A DNA stretch of 64,000 bases from Bradyrhizobium quebecense (lineage in GTDB: Bacteria > Pseudomonadota > Alphaproteobacteria > Rhizobiales > Xanthobacteraceae): positions 123,266 to 187,265 of the forward strand of contig NZ_CP088023.1 of NCBI RefSeq assembly GCF_013373795.3, read 5' to 3'. Positions 8,554-17,298 of this stretch are shown piece by piece. The notes below the pieces were generated by a model, which saw nothing but the letters and a program-made list of their open reading frames with translations, was not told where the DNA came from and made no database searches. Position 1 is the stretch's first letter; each line of letters starts with the position of its first letter. Made by a program: the position numbers and the translations under genes.

Positions 8554-9504
8554 TCATTCTGGCAACCTCGGCCCGACATAGTTCAACAACGATCGGGACA
8601 TCCCCGATGTGCGCCGTTTCCTGGCACTTGCTCGGGCTGTCTTTTTCGTTCCCGAACTGACCCGAGTCGCACGATGTAAGGCGACATCTGTCTTCGCTGC
8701 TCGTTTGGTCTTTCTGGCAGATATCTTGCCTTTTTGCGCCTTGGACTGTTGGGGTCTCTTTGCGACTGTTAAGGCAGGATTTGGGGTATGAGGAGTTTCG
8801 GCCATCTCCAGCCCGAATAGAGCGGCGACATCGCCTTCATCAAGCACCTTCGCCGCGCCTGGCGCCGTTGTTAGCGGAGAATCCTGTCCAGCGCTGGCGA
8901 GCATTTCAGTTTCATCCACATCACGCAGCACAAAAAGAAGCTGAGGCTTTTCATCTAGCCGGGCGCCGACACCATACAGTGCTGCCGCAACGTGCTTGCA
9001 CATGTCCGCCCAATCTGGACAGCTGCAGGACAGCTTGATTTCCGTCGGCGACGGAAACAGGCCGTCACCCTCTCGACAGACCCGGTCCATCACGCCTTTC
9101 GCCAAGCGGCCCTGCAGGAGCTCAACTAGCGAATCGACGGTCCCGGCGCAGTCCCGACAGATGGATTTCCAGCGTGCCCGCGTAACCGGTGCAATGACAA
9201 TTTTGATTTGGTAGAGTTCAGACCCGGCGACCATTGCCGATATCTCGCCCTTGGCAATTTGCAGGTCGATAACGGAGCCGTTTCGGACATAGGTCCGGCC
9301 GCGCGGCAAGCGGTTCTCATAGTCGCTGTATCGTTCAAGGTTGACGCACCAAGATCTGCCCCAGAAGCTCTTGGTAATTGTGCGGCCCTCGATCCTCACG
9401 GGCGCAACGGATCGTCCCTGCTTCTTGAGCTTGGCCAACTTGCGTTCTGCCTGTCGCCGCTTCTCAGCTACCGGCACGTAAGCATGCCACCCGTAGTAGC
9501 TCAT
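8554..9504 (-). CDS. SWIM zinc-finger protein, SNF2 partner
   Basis: The 316-residue protein starts at 9504, its ATG overlapping the TGA of the SNF2 helicase upstream. It opens MSYYGWHAYVPVAEKRRQAE and has the SWIM motif CxCx(n)CxH in LSCSCPDWADMCKHVAA near residue 160. The first half matches SWIM proteins encoded beside bacterial SNF2 ATPases (KSFWGRSWCVNLE, GR.YVRNGSV). The C-terminal 70 residues are Lys, Arg and Ala rich, probably for nucleic acid binding. It most likely helps the adjacent ATPase on DNA; the process is unknown. Confidence 0.85.
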   Translation of the reverse strand: MSYYGWHAYVPVAEKRRQAERKLAKLKKQGRSVAPVRIEGRTITKSFWGRSWCVNLERYSDYENRLPRGRTYVRNGSVIDLQIAKGEISAMVAGSELYQIKIVIAPVTRARWKSICRDCAGTVDSLVELLQGRLAKGVMDRVCREGDGLFPSPTEIKLSCSCPDWADMCKHVAAALYGVGARLDEKPQLLFVLRDVDETEMLASAGQDSPLTTAPGAAKVLDEGDVAALFGLEMAETPHTPNPALTVAKRPQQSKAQKGKISARKTKRAAKTDVALHRATRVSSGTKKTARASARKRRTSGMSRSLLNYVGPRLPE

Positions 9505-12209
9505 TCATCCCCTTCCTTCATCGCCGCACCCAAATCGAGAGTCACGAGTCTAAGCAACTCCTCATCTTTCATCTCAGTCAACAGGATGTCAGCTCCGCCG
9601 CTAAGAAAATCCCCAGCCAATTGTTTCTTCGACTCAATCATATGGTCGATCTTTTCCTCCACGGTGCCGCGACAAACGAACTTGTGCACAAGCACGTTCT
9701 TGGTCTGTCCAATCCGGAAGGCACGGTCGGTAGCTTGGTTTTCGACAGCCGGATTCCACCACCTGTCGAAATGAATGACATGCGAGGCCGCTGTGAGATT
9801 GAGCCCGGTGCCGCCTGCTTTGACCGAGAGCACGAAGAACGGGACGTCTTCGTCTTCCTGAAATTGGCGCACCAGGTCCTTGCGCTTCTTAACCTCTGTC
9901 TCACCATGCAGGACGAGGCCGGGCCTTCCGAATATGGAGCCCAGGAACGCCACTAGTGGCGCCGTTGACTCCTTGAACTGGGTGAAGATAAGTGCCTTCT
10001 CCTGCCGGGCGGCAACCACTTCCGCGATGTCGCGCAGACGCACAAGCTTACCGCTATCCTCCTCATTCCACGCACCGTCGCCGAGCCACTGTGATGGATG
10101 GTTGCAGATCTGCTTCAAACGCATGAGAAAAGCTAGGACGATACCTCTCCGCTTTATTCCATCGACCTCTTCGAGATGGCCGGCCAGTTCCGCCACTGCT
10201 TGCTGATAAAGCGCCGCCTGCTTGCGGCTCAAGGGGCAGAAGGTTTTCACCTCGGTCTTGTCGGGCAGGTCGGCAATGATGCTCTTGTCGGTCTTCAGCC
10301 GTCGCAGGATATAGGGGCGCACCAGTTGGCGGAGCGGACCGTAAGGGTTATGTGGCCGGTCGGCGAGGCGTTTGACGAATGCCGAAAACTCCTTCGACGA
10401 TCCCAACAGGCCAGGATTGATAAAGTCGAAGATCGACCATAGGTCGCCGAGCCGATTCTCGATGGGCGTGCCGGTCAGCGCAATGCGCATTTCTGCCTTG
10501 AGCCTCTTGACCGATTTTGTCTGCTTAGCGCCCGGGTTCTTGATGGCCTGTGCTTCATCGAGCACCACAAACCGCCATGATGTAGTTTCTAGCCAAGGCG
10601 TACGCGTCAGAAAGCCGTAGCTCGTGATTACGAGATCGACATCTGCGCATCTGTCCGCACTGTAAGTGTTCAGTTTCTCGGACGGCGCAGCCGATGGATG
10701 GACCACGACTGTTTTCAAAGTTGGCGCAAATCGGGAAATCTCGGCGGCCCAATTGGCTAACAACGAGGCGGGGGCTACGAGCAGGCAAGGTTTCCGAATT
10801 GCCATGTCCTCATTCTTGATCACCAGCAGCAGCGACAACACCTGGATGGTTTTGCCGAGCCCCATATCGTCGGCAAGGCAAGCCCCAAGCTTGAGCTGCG
10901 TTAGCAGATAGAGCCATTGCACACCCGACTGCTGATAGGGTCGCAGCGTACCCTGAAAATGTTGACCGGGGTCGACCCGCATGAGCCAATCGGGATGGCG
11001 CAGGGTCGCCAGCGTCTCCGCCAGCCAGGGGCCGGCAACGGTCTGGCTCCAATCGATGTCGGCTGGTGCGGCAGTTTTATCTCCGGCAATGCCAGCCCCA
11101 GCCAGCAGACGCATCGCCTCACCGAACGAAAGACCATCGGCGGCGGCGCGGCGCTCGATGGCCTCAAATTGCTCGAGTGTGCGATGCAGTCGTTCATGAT
11201 CGACCTCGACCCACTTGCCACGGATTAAGGTCAATCCATCGGAATGCGCCAGGAGTCGCTTGATCTCGGCCTTCGAGAGGCTTTCGCCCTCGAGCGTCAC
11301 CTCCATTCGGAAGTCGAGCAGCGCGTCCATCCCCAGCTGTGATGGCGCATTGCCCCCGACCGTTGCTTTCACTTGCGGGCGTGCGGGGTGGTTCATGCGC
11401 CAACTCGCTGGCATTCGCACGACCACCCCGGCGCTTTCGAGCGCGGGAACATCCTTCAGGAATTGCAGAGCCTGTTGTGGGCTCCAGCGCAGCGGGTGAA
11501 AGATATCGCCGGCATCGACCATGGTCTTCAACCAAGGGCAACTTTCGGCGGCACGCTGGACGGGCATCAGCAGCGAGAGCAGGCGTTGGCGGTTCCTCGC
11601 ACCGGAATACTCCTGCAAGGCCTTGCCGAGCGGCAGATGCTGGGCCTTGGCCTCAGCCGAAAGTCGGGTCGTGTAGGTCGCAAGAAACGCGAACGGGGCT
11701 TCTTCGTCCTTCCGGTTCTCCGCGAGGTTGAAATGAACGCGCCCAACCAAATTCCATGCCGGATGACGGCTCTTGAGGAACTCCTGCACGGAGAGCTTGG
11801 CCTGCACCAACTCGGCATCAAAGGCCGCATCCATACCTCGCCAAAGATTGGCCAGGACAGACGTCGTCAGGTATTCCGCGCCGGTCATCGGCGGAACGGC
11901 CGCTGCCATCGTGTCCAGCTCGCCATCGGCGGGGATTGGCACAGGCGGCTTGGTCCGGCCGTCTCCAACACTAGGAAGAGCGCACAGTGCAGTCATGTAG
12001 CGCATTCCAAGCTCTCGCCAATACGACAACACCGGCGGGAGAACCGTCGCGACTTCGTCGGCGCCGAGCCACAACAATCCGTGCCCTGAGCCCCGTAAAA
12101 ATGCTTTCTCCAGCCGCAAGCCCTGATCGGGCTCCAACGCAGGAGCTTGCGCCGTTTGTCGCAGCGTCAGCAAACCATGCGGGGTGAGAACGGGTTCCAG
12201 CGTCATCAT
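9501..12209 (-). CDS. SNF2-family DEAD/DEAH helicase (HepA/Swi2-like)
   Basis: The 902-residue protein has a SNF2-associated N-terminal region (about 1-420) and a two-lobed helicase core. Motif I is LADDMGLGKTIQVLSLLLV, motif II LDEAQAIKN, motif III LTGTPIENR, and motifs V and VI lie in KAGGTGLNLTAASHVIHFD and ATDRAFRIGQTK. These define a double-stranded DNA translocase or remodeller. The ATG at 12209 overlaps the end of the small gene upstream, and the stop overlaps the SWIM gene start (ATGA), so the genes are one transcription unit. All core motifs are present and the frame is intact. Roles in repair or mobile-element control are possible; neither is shown. Confidence 0.9.
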   Translation of the reverse strand: MMTLEPVLTPHGLLTLRQTAQAPALEPDQGLRLEKAFLRGSGHGLLWLGADEVATVLPPVLSYWRELGMRYMTALCALPSVGDGRTKPPVPIPADGELDTMAAAVPPMTGAEYLTTSVLANLWRGMDAAFDAELVQAKLSVQEFLKSRHPAWNLVGRVHFNLAENRKDEEAPFAFLATYTTRLSAEAKAQHLPLGKALQEYSGARNRQRLLSLLMPVQRAAESCPWLKTMVDAGDIFHPLRWSPQQALQFLKDVPALESAGVVVRMPASWRMNHPARPQVKATVGGNAPSQLGMDALLDFRMEVTLEGESLSKAEIKRLLAHSDGLTLIRGKWVEVDHERLHRTLEQFEAIERRAAADGLSFGEAMRLLAGAGIAGDKTAAPADIDWSQTVAGPWLAETLATLRHPDWLMRVDPGQHFQGTLRPYQQSGVQWLYLLTQLKLGACLADDMGLGKTIQVLSLLLVIKNEDMAIRKPCLLVAPASLLANWAAEISRFAPTLKTVVVHPSAAPSEKLNTYSADRCADVDLVITSYGFLTRTPWLETTSWRFVVLDEAQAIKNPGAKQTKSVKRLKAEMRIALTGTPIENRLGDLWSIFDFINPGLLGSSKEFSAFVKRLADRPHNPYGPLRQLVRPYILRRLKTDKSIIADLPDKTEVKTFCPLSRKQAALYQQAVAELAGHLEEVDGIKRRGIVLAFLMRLKQICNHPSQWLGDGAWNEEDSGKLVRLRDIAEVVAARQEKALIFTQFKESTAPLVAFLGSIFGRPGLVLHGETEVKKRKDLVRQFQEDEDVPFFVLSVKAGGTGLNLTAASHVIHFDRWWNPAVENQATDRAFRIGQTKNVLVHKFVCRGTVEEKIDHMIESKKQLAGDFLSGGADILLTEMKDEELLRLVTLDLGAAMKEGDE

Positions 12210-12674
12210 GACGGTGGGACCTTACGACCCCACCGGAAATGTTGGCGATTTTGGTGGTGAGCGGCGCGCCACATCGAGAAGTAATTTGCCATTCTGTCAC
12301 GAAGTACCGAGGATGGCGCGGTCAGCAATTCCTTGACCAGAATGAACTGGAGAACGCACTCCGCGACTGCGGCCGGAATCTCAAGAAGAAAACCATCATC
12401 TTTCAAAACATCAACGTTCCTTTCGCTTTGCGAAAGCTCGATTTGCACCAAGTTTGCGCCAATCTCATCCGGCGTGAACATGCGCCTCACCTCGGAAAAG
12501 AACCGCGGCAGTTCCCGCGCGAAGTCGGGGATGTCTGGAGGCAGTACTGGTAAAACTCATCAACTTCTCACCGACAAGGTAGTCGAAGGCCGCCGTGAGC
12601 CCGAATCGCGCCTTGATCGTTTGAGCCGCTTCGCACTGTTCAATCCAAATCTTATGCGCTTTGCGCACATTCAT
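12206..12674 (-). pseudogene. Conserved hypothetical protein of the helicase operon, frameshifted
   Basis: The first part (from 12674) reads MNVRKAHKIWIEQCEAAQTI and then AAFDYLVGEKLMSF. The second, in another frame, reads HPDFARELPRFFSEVRRMFT and continues to LQFILVKELLTAP. Removing one C from the run CCCC near 12517 joins them into one protein of about 155 residues. It resembles an unannotated rhizobial plasmid protein that I have no function for. It starts about 10 bases after the natural end of the RecD2-like gene and overlaps the SNF2 start, so it belongs to that operon. Confidence 0.65.
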
Positions 12675-12802
12675 CGTCGGCCCTCATCTTGTCGGCATCG
12701 ACGCTATTCTTGACGCCAGCCACTCGTTCAATTTCGACCACCTTCGCCGCCCCGAAACGTTGCGAACCGCGATGGCAACGGCCTTCTTCTGACCGACCAG
12801 AA

Positions 12803-14884
12803 CTACCAGTTGTTTGCCCGGGTGACGCCGGTATAGAGCAGGTTTCGTTGCAGCATGGTGTAGTGCTGCGTCATCACCGGGATCACTACGGCAGGGTATT
12901 CTGAACCCTGGCTCTTATGGATAGTTGCTGCGTAGGCCGGCACCAGCGTGTCGAGCTCGCCAAACTCATAAATGACCGAGCGGCCGTCGAAGCTTGCGGT
13001 GAGTTCGCTGTCTTCGGAACTGACATCGTCGATATAACCGATGTCACCGTTATAGACCTCCTTGTCGTAATCGTTTTCGATCTGCATCACTTTGTCGCCG
13101 GACGCGAACGTCGAACCGAAGCGTTCGACCTTGCGCTCGCCGGCGGGGTTCAGAGCCGTCTGCAGTTCGATGTTTAGCGAGCGCGCACCGACGCCGCCCC
13201 GGTTCATTGGACACAGAACCTGAATGTCGCGAATTGGGTCGAGGCCGAAGCGATTGGGGATCCGTGTCTTCACCAACTCGATGATACGCTGTACGGCGGT
13301 TTCTGGATCGCCTGCTTGCACGAAGTAGAAATCGCTATCCGTGCCGGGCAGGCTGAGATCGGGGATAGCCCCCTGATTGATGCGATGTGCGCTGATGATG
13401 ATGCGGCTTTGCGCGGCCTGCCGGAACACCTCGGTGAGACGCACCACCGGCACAGCACCGGATGAGATGACGTCGGCCAGCACTTGGCCTGGCCCAACCG
13501 AAGGAAGCTGGTCGATGTCGCCGACGATCAAAAGGGCAGACTTGTCTGGCACTGCCTTGATGAGTGACTGCATCAGCATGACGTCTACCATTGAGGCTTC
13601 GTCGACAACAAGCAGGTCGCAGTCGAGCGGATTGTCTTCGCCGCGCTTGAAGCCGCCGCCCTTGGGGTCAACCTCCAGCAACCGGTGGATCGTCCTAGCC
13701 TCAAAACCGGTCGCCTCGGTCATGCGCTTGGCGGCGCGGCCGGTCGGCGCGCATAGCAGGAGCCTCACGCCCTTTGCTGCGAGAATGCGGAGAATACCTT
13801 TGACGATGGTGGTCTTGCCGACACCAGGACCGCCGGTCATGACCAACGCTTTGGACATCAATGCGAGCCGGATCGCAGCGACCTGGCTTTCGGCAAGGGT
13901 AAGCCCGATCCGTTGCTCGACCCAAGGCAGTGCCTTGTCTGGATTGATCCAGGGCCAGGGCAGTGTGCCATTCGCAAGCCGGATCAGCCGCTCGGCAATC
14001 GAGCGCTCCGCCCGATGCAGGCCCACCAGAAATACGCAGGACGTTTCGCCTACGCTGTCTGCGATGACCGTGCCTGCTGTCCGTTCGAGATCAAGCGCAA
14101 TGCGCACCAGTTCCACCGGGACCTCAAGCAGCTTCTCGGCAAGCGGCACCAGTTCATCCGTCGGCAAACCGCAGTGCCCTTCGTCCATCGCCTCGGTCAG
14201 CCCATAGGAGATCCCGGCCCGAACCCGGATCATTGCGGTCTTTTCGATGCCGAGTTTCATCGCGATCGCGTCGGCAGTCTTGAAGCCGATGCCGCGAATG
14301 TCGCGCGCGAGGCGGTAGGGGTTCTCGGTCATGACCTGTACGGCGTCCGCGCCATAGGTCTTATAGATGCGCACCGCCCGCGCTGTGCCGACGCCATTGC
14401 TGTGCAGGAAGACCATGATTTCGCGAACGATCTTCTGTTCAGCCCAGGCGGCCGTGATCCGGTTGGCCCGAACCGGGCCGATGCCCGTTACCTCGCGCAG
14501 CCGTTCGGGCTCCGCCTCGATGGTATCGAACACCTTCTCACCGAAGGCGCGCACCAGCTTCTTGGCATAGACTGGCCCGATGCCGCGGATCATCCCGGAG
14601 CCGAGGTATTTCTCGATGCCGTCGAGCGATGTCGGTTCCGAGGTCTTTAAGAACTTCGCCCTGTACTGTTGGCCATGGGTGCGGTCATTGACCCATTCGC
14701 CCGATGCGGTAATCCACTCGCCAGCGGAGATCACCGCGGCGTGCCCGACTACAGTGACCAGTTCGCGGTGGCCGCGCGCCTTGATCCGCAAAACGCAGTA
14801 GCCATTCCCGTCGTTGTGGTATGTGACGCGCTCAACAAGGCCAGCAAGAACTTCCCGGCTTGATGGTTCCGGCTGCGGTTTCAT
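12803..14884 (-). CDS. recD2: RecD2-like ATP-dependent DNA helicase, C-terminus frameshifted
   Basis: The 693-residue protein has the RecD2 order. An N-terminal OB-like region is followed by helix-hairpin-helix repeats (GSGMIRGIGPVYAKKLV, REVTGIGPVRANRI, DIRGIGFKTADAIAMKLG). The superfamily 1B core shows motif I MTGGPGVGKTTIVKG, motif II DLLVVDEASMVD, then VGDIDQLPSVGPGQVL and ATIHKSQGSEYPAVV. The reading frame ends TRANNW at 12803. Restoring one base there lets the usual tail continue (LVVLVGQKKAVAIAVRN) to a stop at 12684-12686. Losing about 40 residues after motif VI may or may not abolish function. It is the first gene of the cluster with the small gene, SNF2 and SWIM. Confidence 0.85.
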   Translation of the reverse strand: MKPQPEPSSREVLAGLVERVTYHNDGNGYCVLRIKARGHRELVTVVGHAAVISAGEWITASGEWVNDRTHGQQYRAKFLKTSEPTSLDGIEKYLGSGMIRGIGPVYAKKLVRAFGEKVFDTIEAEPERLREVTGIGPVRANRITAAWAEQKIVREIMVFLHSNGVGTARAVRIYKTYGADAVQVMTENPYRLARDIRGIGFKTADAIAMKLGIEKTAMIRVRAGISYGLTEAMDEGHCGLPTDELVPLAEKLLEVPVELVRIALDLERTAGTVIADSVGETSCVFLVGLHRAERSIAERLIRLANGTLPWPWINPDKALPWVEQRIGLTLAESQVAAIRLALMSKALVMTGGPGVGKTTIVKGILRILAAKGVRLLLCAPTGRAAKRMTEATGFEARTIHRLLEVDPKGGGFKRGEDNPLDCDLLVVDEASMVDVMLMQSLIKAVPDKSALLIVGDIDQLPSVGPGQVLADVISSGAVPVVRLTEVFRQAAQSRIIISAHRINQGAIPDLSLPGTDSDFYFVQAGDPETAVQRIIELVKTRIPNRFGLDPIRDIQVLCPMNRGGVGARSLNIELQTALNPAGERKVERFGSTFASGDKVMQIENDYDKEVYNGDIGYIDDVSSEDSELTASFDGRSVIYEFGELDTLVPAYAATIHKSQGSEYPAVVIPVMTQHYTMLQRNLLYTGVTRANNW

Positions 14885-15099
14885 GCGGATCGTCGCATCA
14901 TCTGCTCCGTCGCCGAGAGCACCATTTGTGGACAGCTCTCTTCCCCGAACCCAATTTGCTCAGTTGGATCGTCGTTGGCAAGCCACCACGGTGGTCACCC
15001 CCTTCGGAGCCCACCGAGTTGGCATGCATAGCGCGACTGCATGGCCGATCAATGGGCGTCCGGCGATATGTGTCGGTAGCCGCCGTGCGGTGTAAGAAT
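14885..15099. other. No identifiable gene
   Basis: A short stretch upstream of the RecD2-like gene. It presumably holds the operon promoter; no clear promoter elements or palindromes stand out. Confidence 0.4.
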
Positions 15100-15341
15100 C
15101 GAACTGTAAAGGAGACCAGCCAGTCGTGATTTCGCTTTGCGGTTACCGCCGGCCGCGGCAATCTTGGTCTCGACCAGCAGCCGATCAATCTTGGCTGCGC
15201 TGACGCCGAGCACCAGTGCTCGATCGGCCTGGTCCGAGCTTGAGCCGGCCATACCGCTCCAGCGAAGGCAGCAACGTCGGAATCATTACCCTGAGCCGCT
15301 TCCCGCAGATCCGATCCGAGGCCTCCCATAGCGCCACCAGT
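15100..15341 (-). pseudogene. Integrase-core transposase fragment (ISNCY-like)
   Basis: The minus strand, with frame changes, spells WEASDRICGKRLRVMIPTLL, then SLERYGRLKL and DQADRALVLGVSAAKIDRLL. The WEASDR.CGKRL motif is typical of a family of large rhizobial transposases with an integrase core. Only about 80 residues remain, with at least one stop and one frameshift. It abuts the second copy of the 90-base repeat, which may therefore be the terminal end of this kind of element. Confidence 0.5.
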
Positions 15342-15431
15342 GTGAATCTGCGTGGGGTCCGGACGCCGATCGGCGTCGCAAGTGCTTGACTGACTTCGCG
15401 CGTGCGGGGTCAATGTTCAGCGTCGATTCAC
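15342..15431 (+). repeat. 90-base unit with short terminal inverted repeats, copy 2
   Basis: It is the same length and orientation as 8336-8425, with about five substitutions. It begins GTGAATC and ends GATTCAC. A transposase fragment lies directly on its left. Confidence 0.7.
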
Positions 15432-15471
15432 AATCGCCCCCCGGGCAATTACGGGTGCCGCAACGAGCGCC

Positions 15472-15738
15472 TTGCAGTTGCGCTGCGGAAGACGCAAAAG
15501 GAGGGCAATCTTAGCATCGGCTTTTTTAATTGGGTTACAAAAGCAAAAGATCACCAAAGACCAGCTTCATGAATTGATCCTAGAACGGTTTGGACTGATC
15601 AACTTCTTTCAGGTCAGCGAGGACAGGCAGCTCGGGTTCCGCACGACTGTGGTAGCGGCGCCGGCGGATCTCTATGAGTTACATTCTCGGCTCGAACGTA
15701 TTTGCAGTGAGTTGCGGCCAAGATTTGAGTTAGAGTGA
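15472..15738 (+). CDS. Small hypothetical protein
   Basis: The 88-codon frame has a basic N-terminus that may not be translated. The body (DQLHELILERFGLINFFQVS, then GFRTTVVAAPADLYELHSRL) is clearly protein-like, with predicted alternating helix and strand. I do not recognise the family and see no catalytic motif, signal peptide or membrane segment. The true start may be a later codon around 15535. It stands alone downstream of IS debris and before another small gene on the same strand. Confidence 0.5.
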   Translation: MQLRCGRRKRRAILASAFLIGLQKQKITKDQLHELILERFGLINFFQVSEDRQLGFRTTVVAAPADLYELHSRLERICSELRPRFELE

Positions 15739-15924
15739 GTCACGACCTCAGGCGGGATCTTCGAGGGGCTTTCGGCTGATTGGCGTTGGTCGAAGTATCT
15801 ATATCTGGGCTCCGGTGGGTGTGTGTGCGTAAGTTCACAGAAGCATCGCAGACCGGGTGCTACATATTCTTCGCGAATATTATTGCGGTCGTTCATAGTG
15901 GGTGACGGATTTACGGAGAATTAC

Positions 15925-16089
15925 ATGGCACCGATACAGGCTAGGTTCCTCGTACGAAGAGGTAGCGTCGACTGGATGGTTTATGATCGGGATCGCAAGG
16001 GGGCGGCCCAACTGAAGGATTACAGCTTGGCTGAGAAGCTGACGAAGGAACAAGCTGAGCAGATTAAGCAGCGGCTGGAGACGGCTTGA
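15925..16089 (+). CDS. Conserved 54-residue hypothetical protein
   Basis: The ATG at 15925 follows an ACGGAG ribosome site. The protein reads APIQARFLVRRGSVDWMVYD and ends with a charged helix (EKLTKEQAEQIKQRLETA). The pattern R.LVR.G...WMV.DR...G.A is known to me from small bradyrhizobial proteins of unknown function. It was too short for automated listing but has a better start signal than most small frames here. Its stop overlaps the next short frame. Confidence 0.6.
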   Translation: MAPIQARFLVRRGSVDWMVYDRDRKGAAQLKDYSLAEKLTKEQAEQIKQRLETA

Positions 16090-16199
16090 CCGACGTTTGC
16101 AAGGACTGGTGCTCGCACAACGTCCAGATGGACGCGGCGAGATGGCCGGACGAGATGCCGCTATCCGATCTCCAGCCGCGGTTCACTTGCACAGCCTGA
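16086..16199 (+). pseudogene. Short zinc-ribbon-like remnant
   Basis: A 37-residue frame, starting at a TTG overlapping the previous stop, reads DVCKDWCSHNVQMDAARWPD then LSDLQPRFTCTA. It matches the first two thirds of a small rhizobial protein family (CxxC..., WPD, SD..PRF.C..CG) but stops before the last Cys pair. A second relic of the same family is at 39454-39621. Confidence 0.45.
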
Positions 16200-16633
16200 G
16201 GCAAGCGCGCAGCTCATTCATTCGTTCGGTCGATGAGCCGCCAAGGATGGGTACGCGCGGCTGACGGGGGCTACCCTGCCCAAGTTTGGCCGAAATGGCC
16301 CCCATGCTGGTACGAGCCATCTAAGGGGCTATCGGTTGTGTGGTTGAGCCTTGGCGGTGTCGTCCGGCAATGTCGTCGCCAAGGCTCTCACGCGCGCATT
16401 CGGTCAATGGGTGCGAAGTGGTGGCGGCCGGAGTGTGCAGGCTAGCTGAAGCATCATTCCAACGGGCCGCGCTAAACTCGCGAGCGTTTGTGATCTTACA
16501 AATGTCACAGCCGCTGGTTAGATACGTATCTACTGATTAGCACGGGCTCTTTCAATTGGCCATATTGCGATGGCGGCGAGCGAAGAGCGCGCTCGCCGAA
16601 TCCGCGGCGGCGCATCGCAAAGGAAGAGTACAG
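16200..16633. other. No identifiable gene
   Basis: About 430 bases without a supported gene. Short open frames on the plus strand lack ribosome sites and recognisable content. The promoter of the gene at 16634 presumably lies near its end. Confidence 0.4.
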
Positions 16634-16987
16634 ATGTTCAAGAGACAGGTGTCGGGCCGCAAGCTTAAGTGCGCAACCAAGCGACGTCGAGCGAAGCCGA
16701 AGCGGACAGCGCGTCGTCAACTTGACGGAGCGTTCAACTTTGCAACGCGCGTATTTTCAGATTTCGACCCGACCACGGGGGTCGAGGGTGAAATACGGGA
16801 CCGCATGGTCAGGACGGCTGAAGGACGCTTCTATTTGATAGAAGGTCCAGACATCAAGCCGAGTGCTCGTGAAGTCGTAACGCCTTATAGGCTCGAAGAT
16901 GTCTTTGCGTGGTTGCAGGATTGTCCGGAGCAAATCGAGCGGACAGTGATCGTCGGCAACGCCAACTGCAATCTTTTTGAGCGCTGA
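16634..16987 (+). CDS. Basic hypothetical protein
   Basis: The start is the ATG at 16634, behind AGGAAGAG. The N-terminal 30 residues are very basic (MFKRQVSGRKLKCATKRRRA). The rest is a compact acidic domain with RMVRTAEGRFYLIEGPDIKP, YRLEDVFAWLQDCPEQIE and an end at NCNLFER. I do not recognise the domain. The basic leader could be a nucleic-acid-binding or secretion-like segment. A GC-rich hairpin without a T tract follows at about 17012-17035. The gene lies just upstream of a tts box but is not controlled by it, because the box points away. Confidence 0.5.
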   Translation: MFKRQVSGRKLKCATKRRRAKPKRTARRQLDGAFNFATRVFSDFDPTTGVEGEIRDRMVRTAEGRFYLIEGPDIKPSAREVVTPYRLEDVFAWLQDCPEQIERTVIVGNANCNLFER

Positions 16988-17059
16988 GTTCTGCTTTGGG
17001 CGACTAAGGCGCGGGGCGTCAGACGACGCCCTGCGTATAACCGAACTCCCGTGGGTTTC

Positions 17060-17090
17060 GTCAGCTTTCCGAAAGCTTGCCCGAACAATA
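17060..17090 (+). promoter_or_regulatory. tts box (second)
   Basis: The sequence begins GTCAGCTTTCCGAAAGCT and then GCCCGAACAATA. It matches the rhizobial tts consensus at all positions of GTCAGCTT and at AAAGCT, with one difference in the central TCG. It points rightward toward 17101-17298, where no intact gene remains because of an IS256 insertion. It is the best tts match in the window. Confidence 0.75.
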
Positions 17091-17100
17091 AGCTGTTGCA

Positions 17101-17298
17101 GTGAGGATCAATTACGACAACGCCCCCTCCGACGGGCAGAGTCCGGCCAGTAGCGCGATGCGCTGACCGGCGCTGCTACGACTGCTTACGGCCGCTTTAG
17201 CTGCTCAAGGACCCGCCTCTTTCGCTGCTGACGAGAAAGCGAGTGAGCCAGTCAGGCGCCCCCCGAGCGCGGCCCCAAGGGCAAACCCACCGGGAAAT
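17101..17298 (+). pseudogene. Possible remnant of a TtsI-controlled effector gene
   Basis: Directly after the tts box a frame from the GTG at 17101 reads RINYDNAPSDGQSPASSAMR, meets a TGA, then stays open (LLTAALAAQGPASFAADEKA) to the IS256 insertion. If the IS and one target copy are removed, the frame continues about 17 codons past 18707 to a stop. The Ser, Pro and Ala rich composition fits an effector N-terminus. The start is too close to the box for comfort, so the reading is tentative. Confidence 0.3.

Noticed and set aside
15750..15790. tts-like sequence on the minus strand (AATCAGCCGAAAGCCCC)
   Set aside because: It lacks the GTCAG start and the TCG spacing; only a short AAAGC core matches.
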